The position numbers were made by a program, and so were the translations under genes. Under the pieces are notes generated by a model. It searched no databases, was not told the DNA's origin, and saw only the letters and a list, made by a program, of their open reading frames with translations. From JBCBRD01 sp039819785 (GTDB taxonomy: Bacteria; Pseudomonadota; Alphaproteobacteria; Rhizobiales; Hyphomicrobiaceae): DNA of 64,000 nucleotides. Position 1 is the first letter of the stretch. The number at the start of each line of letters is the position of its first letter. The stretch lies in contig JBCBRH010000006.1 in NCBI GenBank assembly GCA_039819785.1, positions 62,001-126,000 of the forward strand. Reading direction: 5' to 3'. This document shows positions 18,196 through 26,845 of the stretch, one piece after another.

Positions 18196-18914
18196 GCCAC
18201 GATGATTTCGCCTTCGAACCCATAAAAGGCCTTCCTGAAGAGCTTCCGGAAGGTGAGCACATCCTCTGGCAGGGGGCACCGGATTGGTGGTCCCTGGCAA
18301 AGCGGGCATTCTTCGTCCGCGCTACGATTGTGTACTTTGCCGCCCTGGCCATCTGGCGCATTTCAGACGCGTTGAATGCAGGCGCAGGGTTCGCGTCGGG
18401 TCTGTTGGATGCCGCAGCACTTCTGCCCGTCGCAGCAAGTGCATTGATCGTCCTGTGCCTCCTCGCTTATGCCTATGCCAACTCCACGGTCTACACCGTG
18501 ACCAACCGACGTCTGGTCGTTCGTTACGGAGTAGCCCTCCCCATGACGATCAATCTGCCGTTCAACAAAATCGGCAGTGCGGCCGTACGCGTCCACAGAG
18601 ACGGCACTGGCGATATCCCGTTGGCCCTTGGACCCGATGACAACATTGCCTTCGCGTCACTCTGGCCGAACGCCCGGCCATGGCATTTCACCAAAGCCCA
18701 ACCCATGTTGCGTGCAATCGAACACCCCGCAGCGGTTGCGAAGGTTTTCACAGACGCTCTGGTGGCCGACACGGCTCAGGCAGATACCCGTCCAAATGCC
18801 AACACCGGCACGGACCTGTCGCAAGCCGCGTTTGATCGCCCACGCAAAGAACAGGCTCAGCCACGCTCGGCACCGGCCCATGACGACATGCCCAACGTCA
18901 TCGCCGCTGAATAA
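18192..18914 (+). CDS. puhB: reaction centre assembly protein PuhB
   Basis: PuhB assists reaction centre and LH1 assembly in the inner membrane. The 240-residue product begins with DDFAFEPIKGLPEELPEGE, typical for the family, and continues with a PH-like region (LWQGAPDWWSLA), hydrophobic helices, and YTVTNRRLVVRYGVALPM. The C-terminal 50 residues are low-complexity and polar. The start overlaps the puhA stop (ATGA). Confidence 0.92.
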   Translation: MSHDDFAFEPIKGLPEELPEGEHILWQGAPDWWSLAKRAFFVRATIVYFAALAIWRISDALNAGAGFASGLLDAAALLPVAASALIVLCLLAYAYANSTVYTVTNRRLVVRYGVALPMTINLPFNKIGSAAVRVHRDGTGDIPLALGPDDNIAFASLWPNARPWHFTKAQPMLRAIEHPAAVAKVFTDALVADTAQADTRPNANTGTDLSQAAFDRPRKEQAQPRSAPAHDDMPNVIAAE

Positions 18915-18952
18915 CAAACACAAGCACCTGTTGATCAATGGAACAGCATGCC

Positions 18953-19570
18953 ATGAACACCACGCCAGACCCCATCAGCGATCAAGACCGCCAGAACGGC
19001 TACATTGATCCCGAAACCGGCAACCGCATCGGCAAGGATCACTCCAAAGCGCCGCCGTTTCCCAAAGGAGCTTTGTACGCAGCCGCAGGCGTTATCGCCT
19101 TTTCGCTGGTGCTGACGACGTTTGCCGTGCTGATGGGCTACCGGATGACATGGACACCACCAGCTGAAGCGGTGGCAATTCGCGCGATCCATTTTGATAT
19201 TTCGAACGCGCCAAACGACATCATTAACAACTCGACCGGCGACATAACCATCTACGATGCCGAGACAAAACAGCGTCTTGCTCAGATGCCGGCTGCCACC
19301 AACCGGTTCGTCAAAAGCCTCGCCAGCGGGCTGGATTTCCAAAGGAAACGCAAAGGCTTGGCCACCACACCGGCCTACGAGGTTGTCCGATGGGATGATG
19401 GCCGTTTGTCGCTGCGTGACCCTATAACAGGTAAGCAGATCGAACTTGCCGCTTTCGGGCGGAACCAAGTCATGATCTTCGCCAAACTGCTGGAGGAACC
19501 GAAGGTGAAACCTCAGGCCCGTCTTCAATCGCGGCCAGGACACCCGACAAAAGAGAGAATTGCGCGATGA
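18953..19570 (+). CDS. puhC: reaction centre assembly protein PuhC
   Basis: PuhC is a membrane protein required for normal reaction centre and LH1 levels. The product (205 residues from the ATG at 18953) has a polar N-terminus, one transmembrane helix (about 45-65), and a periplasmic domain containing TIYDAETKQRLAQMP and GFVRG-like features of the family (here NRFVKSLASGLDFQRKR). I chose 18953 because GGAACAGC precedes it; an ATG at 18938 in frame has no such site. Its end overlaps the next gene by four bases. Confidence 0.88.
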   Translation: MNTTPDPISDQDRQNGYIDPETGNRIGKDHSKAPPFPKGALYAAAGVIAFSLVLTTFAVLMGYRMTWTPPAEAVAIRAIHFDISNAPNDIINNSTGDITIYDAETKQRLAQMPAATNRFVKSLASGLDFQRKRKGLATTPAYEVVRWDDGRLSLRDPITGKQIELAAFGRNQVMIFAKLLEEPKVKPQARLQSRPGHPTKERIAR

Positions 19571-19884
19571 TGACCGCAACCCTACCAGATTGGATGACCG
19601 GACGATCCCGTTTCGATGTTCCATGCACGGTGAAAATCAACAACACGTTCGAAAGCCTTGAAGCACACGTCGAACTTGCCGACGACGTCCAGATGGCACC
19701 TGGCGATGAAGTCATCGTCCACGGCGAACCCATCCGCGTCGCCTACGGCGAGAGCGTGGAAATCAATCGGACAGCCACCGTCGTGCGCGCGGGTTGGCTT
19801 GAACGCAAATGGACCCGCATGACGGGTGACTTTGAATTCATGGAACTGTGTGAGTTTTCTTTCTCCGAGGAGGCCAGCTTATGA
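19567..19884 (+). CDS. conserved photosynthesis-cluster protein of unknown function, 105 residues
   Basis: The product begins MMTATLPDWMTGRSRFDVPC and has a predicted compact beta-rich fold containing GDEVIVHGEPIRVAYGE. It has no membrane segment. Proteins like this sit between puhC and acsF in the photosynthesis clusters of several purple bacteria, as here, but have no agreed function. Four-base overlaps at both ends (with puhC and acsF) show tight translational coupling. A role tied to AcsF or reaction centre assembly is inference from position. Confidence 0.85.
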   Translation: MMTATLPDWMTGRSRFDVPCTVKINNTFESLEAHVELADDVQMAPGDEVIVHGEPIRVAYGESVEINRTATVVRAGWLERKWTRMTGDFEFMELCEFSFSEEASL

Positions 19885-20987
19885 CCATCGGCATCCCGGG
19901 CGCACCTGCCCGCCCATCAGCGTCTGCAAGACCACCATCAATCCCCAACGAGGCAACCCGAGCAGCAGTTGACGATTCAACCGTCCTTGCACCCCGGTTT
20001 TACACCACCGACTTTGACAAACTGGACCAGACCGACGTCTCCGCCGTCCGCGCCGAATGGGATGTGCTGCTGGCCGAAATGAAGGCTGATCCCAACAAGT
20101 CTCACTTCAAGCGCACCGAAGCCTGGGACGACTTCGATCTGAACGATCTGGAACCTGGCCTGCGCAAGGAATTCATCGACTTCCTCGTGTCGTCTTTGAC
20201 CTCGGAATTTTCCGGTTGCGTGCTTTATGCGGAAATGAAAAAGCGCGGCAAGAACCCCGACATGTGCGAGCTCTTCAAATACATGAGCCGCGATGAGGCC
20301 CGTCACGCAGGCTTCATCAATGACACCTTGAAAGACTTCGGGATCGGCGTCGATCTTGGCTTTCTGACAAAGTCGAAGAAGTACACCTTCTTCCAGCCCA
20401 AGTTCATCTTCTACGCAACATACCTGTCTGAAAAGATCGGCTATGCTCGCTACATCACCATCTTCCGCCATCTTGAGCGCAATCCGGAACTCCGCTTCCA
20501 CCCGATCTTCAAATGGTTCGAAAAGTGGTGCAACGACGAGTTCCGTCACGGCGAAGCCTTCGCCTTGCTGATGCGCGCCAATCCGGACTTGCTCACCGGA
20601 GTCAACAAATACTGGGTGCGGTTCTTCCTCTGCGCCGTGTACGCCACAATGTATGTCCGCGACCATGCCCGTCCGCACTTCCATGCGGCGATGAAGATGG
20701 ACCCGACGGAATACGACTATCAGGTCTTCCGCATCACCAACGAGATCTCCAAGCAAGCCTTCCCAATGACCTTGGACATCGACAATCCAGCGTTCCGCAA
20801 CCACCTGGAAACGATGCGCAAAACGTTTGACGCCATGGACGCCGCAAAGAAACGCGGTGGCATCGTGGGCAAGCTTCAAACCTACGGCCAGATGGCGCGC
20901 GCCACCTTCACATTCGCACGCCTCTACTTTGTTCCAACCAAGCAAAACGCACTGCCAGAGACCAGTCGTCTCGTCCCCGCTTGGTAA
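19881..20987 (+). CDS. acsF: magnesium-protoporphyrin IX monomethyl ester oxidative cyclase AcsF
   Basis: AcsF forms the isocyclic fifth ring of chlorophyll pigments using molecular oxygen. The 368-residue product has the diiron ferritin-like ligands: SEFSGCVLYAEMKKR, SRDEARHAGF and CNDEFRHGEAF. The start overlaps the preceding gene by four bases. The anaerobic counterpart bchE is not in the window, so in this cluster ring closure depends on oxygen. Confidence 0.95.
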   Translation: MTIGIPGAPARPSASARPPSIPNEATRAAVDDSTVLAPRFYTTDFDKLDQTDVSAVRAEWDVLLAEMKADPNKSHFKRTEAWDDFDLNDLEPGLRKEFIDFLVSSLTSEFSGCVLYAEMKKRGKNPDMCELFKYMSRDEARHAGFINDTLKDFGIGVDLGFLTKSKKYTFFQPKFIFYATYLSEKIGYARYITIFRHLERNPELRFHPIFKWFEKWCNDEFRHGEAFALLMRANPDLLTGVNKYWVRFFLCAVYATMYVRDHARPHFHAAMKMDPTEYDYQVFRITNEISKQAFPMTLDIDNPAFRNHLETMRKTFDAMDAAKKRGGIVGKLQTYGQMARATFTFARLYFVPTKQNALPETSRLVPAW

Positions 20988-21045
20988 GACACGACACATC
21001 TGAAAAGAAGATCGAGCAGTAACCGACGGCCCTGAAAGCGCAACA

Positions 21046-23331
21046 ATGACGACACTTCTGATCGCAGGACTGTTTGCACTTTTCATCTGGTGGTTTTCCA
21101 CCGGCGCCGTTCTGCTGCTCGATCGTTTGCCTGCGCGCACGTATCCCCTGAGTATGGCATTTGCCAGTTTGCTGGCCGGTGGCGCGCTGGCGGTGATTGT
21201 TGTGGCCAGCGAACTTGAAACGACGACGGCAGCCTACGTCGGGTTTATCTGCGCACTTATCGTTTGGGCCTGGCACGAGCTGAGCTTTCTGACCGGTGTG
21301 CTGACCGGGCCGCGTAAAACCGACTGCCCGCCCGATGCCAAAGGCTGGACGCGTTTCAAACTGGCGTCTGCCACCGTCATCCACCACGAAATCGCGATTG
21401 CCGTGACCGGCATTGCCATCGTCGCAGCCACCTGGGATGCGCCCAATCAGGTGGCAACACTGACCTATCTGATCCTGTGGGCCATGCGCCTGTCGGCCAA
21501 ATTCAACATCTACCTTGGTGTGCCCAACTTCACCGACGACATGCTGCCCGACCACCTTGCTTATCTGAAAAGCTATTTCCCGCAAAAGCCGATCAACGTC
21601 CTGTTTCCGGTCTCCATTACGCTCGGCACGGTCGTGTGCGTGGAGCTGTTCACAATGCCCGGTGGCGCCACGGCATTCCACTACACGGCAGCCGGTCTGA
21701 CCGGCGGGATCATGGCGCTGGCATTGTTGGAACACTGGCTACTCGTCCTGCCCCTGCCCGATGCTGCGCTTTGGAAATGGGCAATGCCCACAAGCGAGAC
21801 GGCAACGGACGCCGACAAACTCACAGACACAAAACGTCAAGAAAGCGAAGACCCAATGACCAACACAACAGTAGATGCCGCGGGAATGCCAGCCGCATCG
21901 AAAACTCCAAGTCTTCGCTTGGTTGTCGATCAATCCGAAAACGCAACCGACCAAGCCAACACACCAGCGGATCTTGTAACCGGCCAGGGGCCGGATGCAT
22001 CAGCGGCAACTGAACCGACCGCGTTTAATACCGCGAGCACAGCTACAACCAATCAAAAACAAAACGATACTGCGGAGGCAACCATGGACTATTCAGGTAT
22101 CTTCGAAGAGGCAATCTCCGATCTTCATCGCGAGGGCCGCTATCGTGTCTTTGCCGACCTGAAACGACGGTGCGGCTCCTACCCCCATGCAGACCATTTC
22201 GCCAACGGCGCAAACCGTCTGCCCACACCACGTGAAGTCCGCATCTGGTGCTCGAACGACTACCTCGGCATGTCCCAGAACCCGAAAGTCCTGGCCGCCA
22301 TGCACGAAGCCCTCGACACGGTCGGCGCCGGCTCAGGCGGCACGCGCAACATCTCGGGCACGACCCATTACCACGTCGAGCTTGAGCATGAGCTTGCCGA
22401 CCTCCACGGCAAAGAGGACGCATTGCTGTTCACATCCGCGTTCGTTGCCAATGACGCGACCCTCGACACAGTCCAACAGCTAATCCCAGGCCTTGTGATC
22501 TTCTCCGACGAGAAGAATCACGCCTCGATGATTGCGGGCATTCGCCACGGCCGGGGCAAGAAACACATCTGGCGGCACAACGACGTCGCCGACTTGGAGC
22601 GCCAACTGGCCAAGTATCCCAAGGACACACCGAAGCTGATCGCCTTCGAAAGCGTCTATTCGATGGACGGGCACATCGCGCCGATGCACGCGATCTGCGA
22701 TCTGGCAGACAAATACGGTGCCATGACTTACCTTGATGAAGTCCACGCCGTCGGCCTTTACGGAGCCCATGGCGGCGGAATCTCAGAACGTGAAAACGCA
22801 GCCCACCGCATCGACATCATCAACGGCACCTTGGCGAAGGGCTTTGGCGTCATGGGCGGCTACATCGCAGCCAGCCGCGCCATTTGTGACGCCATCCGTT
22901 CCTATGCCTCAGGCTTCATCTTTACGACGTCACTGGCGCCCGCCATCGCCGCTGGAGCTTTGGCCTCCATCCGCCACCTCAAAGCCAGCCAGGTCGAACG
23001 CGAACGGCACCAGGAAAGGGCTGCTGTCTGTAAAGCCCGGTTGATCGATGCCGGTCTGCCCGTCATGGACAACCCAAGCCACATCGTCCCGGTCATGGTC
23101 GGCGATCCGGTGCACTGTAAAGCTGTGACCGATGCTCTGCTGGAGCACCACGGCATCTACGTCCAGCCGATCAACTACCCCACAGTGCCACGCGGCACCG
23201 AACGCATCCGCCTGACACCGAGCCCGGTCCACACGGATGAACATATGGATCATCTGGTCGGCGCGCTCACGTCACTTTGGGAACGCTGCCCGGTTGCCAA
23301 TGATACGTATGTTCGCCTCGCTGCGGAGTAG
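21046..23331 (+). CDS. PuhE-HemA fusion: photosynthetic complex assembly protein joined to 5-aminolevulinate synthase
   Basis: One uninterrupted 761-codon frame encodes two proteins that are normally separate. Residues 1 to about 248 match PuhE (DUF3623-type) with seven or so hydrophobic segments and the motif WAWHELSFLTGVLTGPR. A polar Thr/Ala/Asp/Gln-rich linker of about 98 residues follows. Residues 347-761 are a full HemA, which makes 5-aminolevulinate from glycine and succinyl-CoA; it has WCSNDYLGMS, GSGGTRNISG, and the PLP lysine in GTLAKGFGVMGG. An internal ATG (22084) with a strong GGAGG site could also give free HemA of 415 residues. puhE next to hemA is a known order, so the fusion probably arose by loss of the puhE stop. 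Confidence 0.9.
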   Translation: MTTLLIAGLFALFIWWFSTGAVLLLDRLPARTYPLSMAFASLLAGGALAVIVVASELETTTAAYVGFICALIVWAWHELSFLTGVLTGPRKTDCPPDAKGWTRFKLASATVIHHEIAIAVTGIAIVAATWDAPNQVATLTYLILWAMRLSAKFNIYLGVPNFTDDMLPDHLAYLKSYFPQKPINVLFPVSITLGTVVCVELFTMPGGATAFHYTAAGLTGGIMALALLEHWLLVLPLPDAALWKWAMPTSETATDADKLTDTKRQESEDPMTNTTVDAAGMPAASKTPSLRLVVDQSENATDQANTPADLVTGQGPDASAATEPTAFNTASTATTNQKQNDTAEATMDYSGIFEEAISDLHREGRYRVFADLKRRCGSYPHADHFANGANRLPTPREVRIWCSNDYLGMSQNPKVLAAMHEALDTVGAGSGGTRNISGTTHYHVELEHELADLHGKEDALLFTSAFVANDATLDTVQQLIPGLVIFSDEKNHASMIAGIRHGRGKKHIWRHNDVADLERQLAKYPKDTPKLIAFESVYSMDGHIAPMHAICDLADKYGAMTYLDEVHAVGLYGAHGGGISERENAAHRIDIINGTLAKGFGVMGGYIAASRAICDAIRSYASGFIFTTSLAPAIAAGALASIRHLKASQVERERHQERAAVCKARLIDAGLPVMDNPSHIVPVMVGDPVHCKAVTDALLEHHGIYVQPINYPTVPRGTERIRLTPSPVHTDEHMDHLVGALTSLWERCPVANDTYVRLAAE
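22074..22086 (+). promoter_or_regulatory. internal ribosome-binding site and start codon for stand-alone HemA
   Basis: GGAGG at 22074-22078 lies five bases before ATG (22084-22086), in frame with the fused gene and exactly where HemA begins (MDYSGIFEEAI). Spacing and strength are those of a genuine initiation site, so the fused transcript may yield both the fusion and separate 5-aminolevulinate synthase. Confidence 0.6.
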
Positions 23332-23406
23332 CGGGAGCAACAAGCTGCGGAGTAGCGGAAGCAACAAGCTGCGGAGTAGCGGAAGCAACAAGCTGCGGAG
23401 TAGCGG
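23320..23406. repeat. 24-bp tandem repeat overlapping the hemA stop codon, 3.6 copies
   Basis: Units start with GCTGCGGAGTAGCGG and end with AGCAACAA: 23320-23343 (one base different), 23344-23367, 23368-23391, and a partial unit to 23406. The first unit contains the last codons and TAG stop of the puhE-hemA frame, and because 24 is divisible by three the TAG is repeated in frame in each unit. Function is unknown. Confidence 0.85.
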
Positions 23407-24023
23407 CGCTGACACGCTGCAGAATGGTGGACCGCAAGGTCTCTTACGTACGCAGCTGGCAAACCACAGCCGCTACGCACGGAGCCACTAACAACGCGCT
23501 GTCACGCGGCGTGATGACAGCTGCCCGCAACCATCATCCGATGAACACGGCTCCGAGCAAGGCCCGCAGTTGTTACGCCCCTGAGCGCAAAACACCATCG
23601 GTCCACCCACATCCTGCACGATCCACACCTCGCAGGCATCCCATCCGCCGTCGCAAAAAGCCAAGGCCAATGTATGAGACATCGGGCTGATTCCGATTGT
23701 CATAGCGACAGGCCCGGCCTCACGCCGTCTGGCGCATGTTCAGGAAAAGTGTACGCGGTTTTCTGCCCGGAACATGCTCAAAATCAAGAACTTAGAGCCT
23801 GCTTTGCGGGTACACGAAAAGCAAACAGGCTCTAAGGGGGTGGGAGCCAAGAACACCCCCCGGCAATACGACAACGGCGAACCATCAGGGCCCGGCAGCT
23901 CAGTCGTCAAAGGCAGGAAATTGTTCCCGAACGACACAACATCGTCCGTTCTCCATTGCCAATCGGCCTCATCATTCCCATGTGCAAATCGACACGGTGT
24001 AGGTCCTAGCGCTTGGGGTTGCG
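23407..24023. other. 617-bp intergenic stretch after hemA
   Basis: The stretch lies between the puhE-hemA gene and the UspA gene. It contains a dispersed repeat (23734-23836) and, directly after it, a GGGGGTG/CACCCCC hairpin (23836-23860). A plus-strand frame at 23424-23690 is rich in Arg, Pro and His and has no recognisable fold; I do not call it a gene. The Usp promoter was not identified. Confidence 0.5.
23734..23836. repeat. dispersed two-hairpin intergenic repeat, copy A
   Basis: About 103 bp, closely similar to copies at 25501-25607 and 40540-40646. The first half is an inverted repeat (GCATGTTC ... GAACATGC) enclosing GGAAAAGTGTACGCGGTTTTC. The second half is another hairpin (TTAGAGCCTG ... 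CAGGCTCTAAG). The 'AAAAGTG...GCGGTTTTC' core resembles RIME-type repeats of Rhizobiales. This copy lies between two plus-strand genes. Confidence 0.8.
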
Positions 24024-24845
24024 ATGAAATCGATCCTGGTTGCCACTGATCTGTCCAACAGATCCGATCGCGCTATTCAGCGCGCGTTCCAGCTTGCTAA
24101 AAAGCATTCAGCGAAACTCACCGTTCTCAATGTCGTAGACAGTGATCTGCCATCGGACATAGCGCAAGTCGTTAAAAGCGCTGCCGAAAAGCAGGTCGAA
24201 GCTCAGTGTGCTTTTGGCTCGAAACATCCCCACCAGAACATCGTCAGGGTCGACGACCCCATTTCCGGGATACATAACGCGGCAGACGATATCGGAGCAG
24301 ACCTCATCATTCTGGGTGTGCACAGGCCGCGTCCATTCTTCGACCTCTTCAGCGGAAGCACACTCGAACGGCTGGTTCGCGCTAGTCAGCGCCCCGTGTT
24401 GCTGGTTCATGATCCAGCCACCGGAGACTATCAAAACCCAGTTTGCGGCATCGACTTTTCTGCTTCATGCGTTGCCGCCGCGAAGGCCTGCGCATCCCTT
24501 GTTCCCGAAGCGAGTATCACGACGTTCTTCGCCATCCATATTCCCTTCAAGAGTTTGGTCGCTCACGGTGGAACACATGCTGATGACCAACCCTATATGG
24601 CAGAGGCGCAAAGCCGGCTTACCCCTTGGCTTTCAACGGCCGACCTGCCCGCACAATGTAAGCCACCTGAGCTCATCGTAGGTGAGGCCTCTCATGTTCT
24701 CAGGCAGGTTTTGAAAAAGGCGAATGGCGATCTGATCGTGGTTGGTGCACATGCACGGATTTCACCATCGCCAACGTACTTGGGAACCTTCACACAAGAA
24801 CTGGTTCGCAATCCTCCTTGCGATCTCCTCGTTGTGCGGGATTGA
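24024..24845 (+). CDS. tandem universal stress protein (UspA family)
   Basis: The 273-residue product is two UspA domains in series (about 1-135 and 138-273), a soluble cytoplasmic protein type that binds ATP in many members. The first domain starts KSILVATDLSNRSDRAIQRA and has the nucleotide-binding pattern GVHRPRPFFDLFSGSTLERL. The second has VVGAHARISPSPTYLGTFTQEL, a weaker version of the pattern. Usp genes are common near photosynthesis and anaerobic-metabolism genes, but no specific role can be read from the sequence. Confidence 0.9.
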   Translation: MKSILVATDLSNRSDRAIQRAFQLAKKHSAKLTVLNVVDSDLPSDIAQVVKSAAEKQVEAQCAFGSKHPHQNIVRVDDPISGIHNAADDIGADLIILGVHRPRPFFDLFSGSTLERLVRASQRPVLLVHDPATGDYQNPVCGIDFSASCVAAAKACASLVPEASITTFFAIHIPFKSLVAHGGTHADDQPYMAEAQSRLTPWLSTADLPAQCKPPELIVGEASHVLRQVLKKANGDLIVVGAHARISPSPTYLGTFTQELVRNPPCDLLVVRD

Positions 24846-24935
24846 GACCCTTACAGTTGGCAGGCACAAGGCGCCGTGAGCAACAAACGGGCGGACTTTC
24901 ATTGCATTAGTGGCCAAATTTGAATTCTCGTCGGA

Positions 24936-25226
24936 ATGGTATCGGAGGCTTCAACGTTGAAACCACATACACGACCAACCGAAGACCAGTGGCGCGCGCT
25001 AGTGGATCGCCGACCGGTCGGTGAAAGCCCGCTCATCTATGCAGTCACGACGACCGGGATCTACTGCGTAAATACCTGCGCAGCGCGCAAACCTCTCCGC
25101 AAAAACGTGGCAGTCTTTGGAACCAACAACGAAGCCCGCTCGGCAGGTTTTCGCCCATGCAAACGCTGCAAACCTGATGCCGCTCAAATGAATCCTCAAA
25201 CAACACCGGCCGAACACATGGGCTAA
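24936..25226 (+). CDS. stand-alone Ada metal-binding domain protein
   Basis: The 96-residue product is only the N-terminal zinc domain of the Ada methylphosphotriester repair protein. Four cysteines at 44, 48, 75 and 78 (GIYCVNTC ... GFRPCKRC) have the same spacing as the zinc ligands of E. coli Ada, of which the first is the methyl acceptor. The AraC-type helix-turn-helix and the O6-methylguanine transferase domain are absent. A TTG at 24957, with GGAGG nine bases before it, is an alternative start giving 89 residues. It may take methyl groups from DNA phosphates without acting as a transcription activator; that is inference. Confidence 0.82.
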   Translation: MVSEASTLKPHTRPTEDQWRALVDRRPVGESPLIYAVTTTGIYCVNTCAARKPLRKNVAVFGTNNEARSAGFRPCKRCKPDAAQMNPQTTPAEHMG

Positions 25227-25441
25227 AAAAACGCGCAGACCCGCTTCCTCGGGACCGCCAATATGCACCCCACACGATCATCCTGATGTCTTCAGCCATC
25301 ATACCAGTCGCCGTTGATCTCAACCGATGCGGACACCGCCGCATCGTGCAAATGAGAGCGCTCAGCCACCCACAGTCACCAACATCGCTGAGCGCTTCGC
25401 GCCATGCCCAACCAACCTCCCATCTGCAAACAACGAAAAAA

Positions 25442-25465
25442 CCGCCCCGGCAAAAACCGGGGCGG
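25442..25465. terminator. bidirectional Rho-independent terminator
   Basis: A perfect 9-bp stem (CCGCCCCGG / CCGGGGCGG) with a CAAAAA loop is flanked by an A-run on the left (25435-25441) and CTTGTTTT on the right. On the minus strand it ends transcripts from the puf operon downstream of pufC; on the plus strand it ends the Usp/Ada transcript. Confidence 0.85.
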
Positions 25466-25500
25466 CTTGTTTTGTGTCATCCGTTTCCGAAGGGTCTCGC

Positions 25501-25607
25501 TAGAGCATGTTCAGGAAAAGTGTACGTGGTTTTCCGCCCGGAACATGCTCCAAATCAAGATCTTAGAGCCTGTTTGCTTTTCGTGGTCTCCCAAAGCAGG
25601 CTCTAAG
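25501..25607. repeat. dispersed two-hairpin intergenic repeat, copy B
   Basis: This is the most symmetrical copy: TAGAGCATGTTC pairs with GAACATGCTC around the AAAAGTGTACG core, and TTAGAGCCTG...GCTTT pairs with AAAGCAGGCTCTAAG. It sits between the convergent Ada-domain gene and pufC, next to the terminator at 25442-25465, so it could form the 3' end of the puf mRNA. Confidence 0.82.
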
Positions 25608-25618
25608 ACACCCCTGGA

Positions 25619-26845
25619 TCAGTTGGCCTTGACGATCGGTTCGGTCGTCAAAGCCGCCTTCGGACCAATGGCCTTTTCGCCAGCAACCTTCGGCGCCCCG
25701 CCCTTCAGGTTCGCCTGACCAGGTGGCACGAACTTGGGCTTATATGGAGCATCTTGCGATGGCACAGGATTGATTTCCTGGCCAACCGGCGTTGAAAGCC
25801 CACCTTCCTTGCCGACCGCACTTGGTGCCAGCGAGTGGAGGTAGTCCTTGACCATGTTGGCCCCATAAAGCGGCTTGTAGACACCGTTATGGCACGTCGC
25901 ACAGTTCGCTTTCGGCGCATCATTCAAGGTCCCCAATCGCTTGGGAGGATACACCGGCTGCAACGGCTCAAGATATTCCTGGTTCAAGTTGCGAGTCATC
26001 CGAATGCCATGCCAGGCGACAGCGCGCGATGGCGGAGCATTTTCCCAATTCGCAAAATTTCGCGTGTTGTGGCAATAGGTGCAGTTCACACCCAACGATG
26101 TCGACATGTGCATCATCAATGCCCAGGTCCACTCCGTTTGCTTGATCGACGAACGGTTGCCGTGTGGCAGAGCTTCCGTGCCGCTCACGCGGATCGGCTT
26201 GTCCTGCAAAAGGAACGGCGTGAAGGGATCGCGCGGCAGATCCGAATAGGCGTTGGCTTCAACGCCTGCAACATTCTGCTCGCCACGGTTGTCCATTCGA
26301 AGAATATGCGGCCGCTCCGTTGGAACAGTGAACCAGATATTCTCCGGCACGGGGTTGCCACGGTGACAAGTGTAACAGGTCACCCCGACATTTTGAACGT
26401 GACTCGTCCACTTCTCGTTGATCGTCTGGGTCATCTGGAACATGCGACGTGAAACCACCTTCTGGTAGTTGTCTTCAGCCATGTTCTCAAGGTTGTGGCA
26501 GTAGGCACAGCCCTGTTCAGGCGAAACCCATTCCGTGATGGCAGCCATGATACGGTTGAACCGCGCATCATCAAGGTCGCCCAGCACCTGGACGTTCTCG
26601 TAGATCTCAGAAGCTTTCTCGCCAACAAGATCTTCCTCGCCAATCGGCTCCAACGCTTCAGGAACAACGTTGGCTTTGATCAGATCGGCCTGGATATTTT
26701 TGTTTGTCACCAGCTGCATCGCCGTTCCGCGATAGCCACGCTGCACCTGTTCCGTATCCAAGGCAGCATACCAGAGCAGACCGGTGCTCAGCACCAGAAG
26801 GAAGACAAAAATCGGTCTTCCAAATCCATAACCAAAGTCCTTCAT
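25619..26845 (-). CDS. pufC: photosynthetic reaction centre tetrahaem cytochrome c subunit PufC
   Basis: PufC passes electrons from soluble carriers to the oxidised special pair on the periplasmic side. The 408-residue product has four CxxCH haem sites in order (CAYCH, CYTCH, CTYCH, CATCH) with methionine ligands in helices such as SRRMFQMTQ and ALMMHMSTSLG. The N-terminus has an uncleaved-looking membrane helix (PIFVFLLVLSTGLLWYAAL) without a lipobox cysteine, so it is probably anchored by the helix. The C-terminal 60 residues are Pro/Lys/Ala-rich. Its start overlaps the pufM stop by four bases. Confidence 0.96.
   Translation of the reverse strand: MKDFGYGFGRPIFVFLLVLSTGLLWYAALDTEQVQRGYRGTAMQLVTNKNIQADLIKANVVPEALEPIGEEDLVGEKASEIYENVQVLGDLDDARFNRIMAAITEWVSPEQGCAYCHNLENMAEDNYQKVVSRRMFQMTQTINEKWTSHVQNVGVTCYTCHRGNPVPENIWFTVPTERPHILRMDNRGEQNVAGVEANAYSDLPRDPFTPFLLQDKPIRVSGTEALPHGNRSSIKQTEWTWALMMHMSTSLGVNCTYCHNTRNFANWENAPPSRAVAWHGIRMTRNLNQEYLEPLQPVYPPKRLGTLNDAPKANCATCHNGVYKPLYGANMVKDYLHSLAPSAVGKEGGLSTPVGQEINPVPSQDAPYKPKFVPPGQANLKGGAPKVAGEKAIGPKAALTTEPIVKAN

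Noticed and set aside
23320..23406. A small CRISPR array
   Set aside because: The 24-bp units are directly adjacent without spacers, and no cas genes are near.
23424..23690. Small Arg/His/Pro-rich plus-strand gene after hemA
   Set aside because: It has no recognisable motif and no ribosome-binding site, and the composition is that of a chance frame in GC-rich intergenic DNA.
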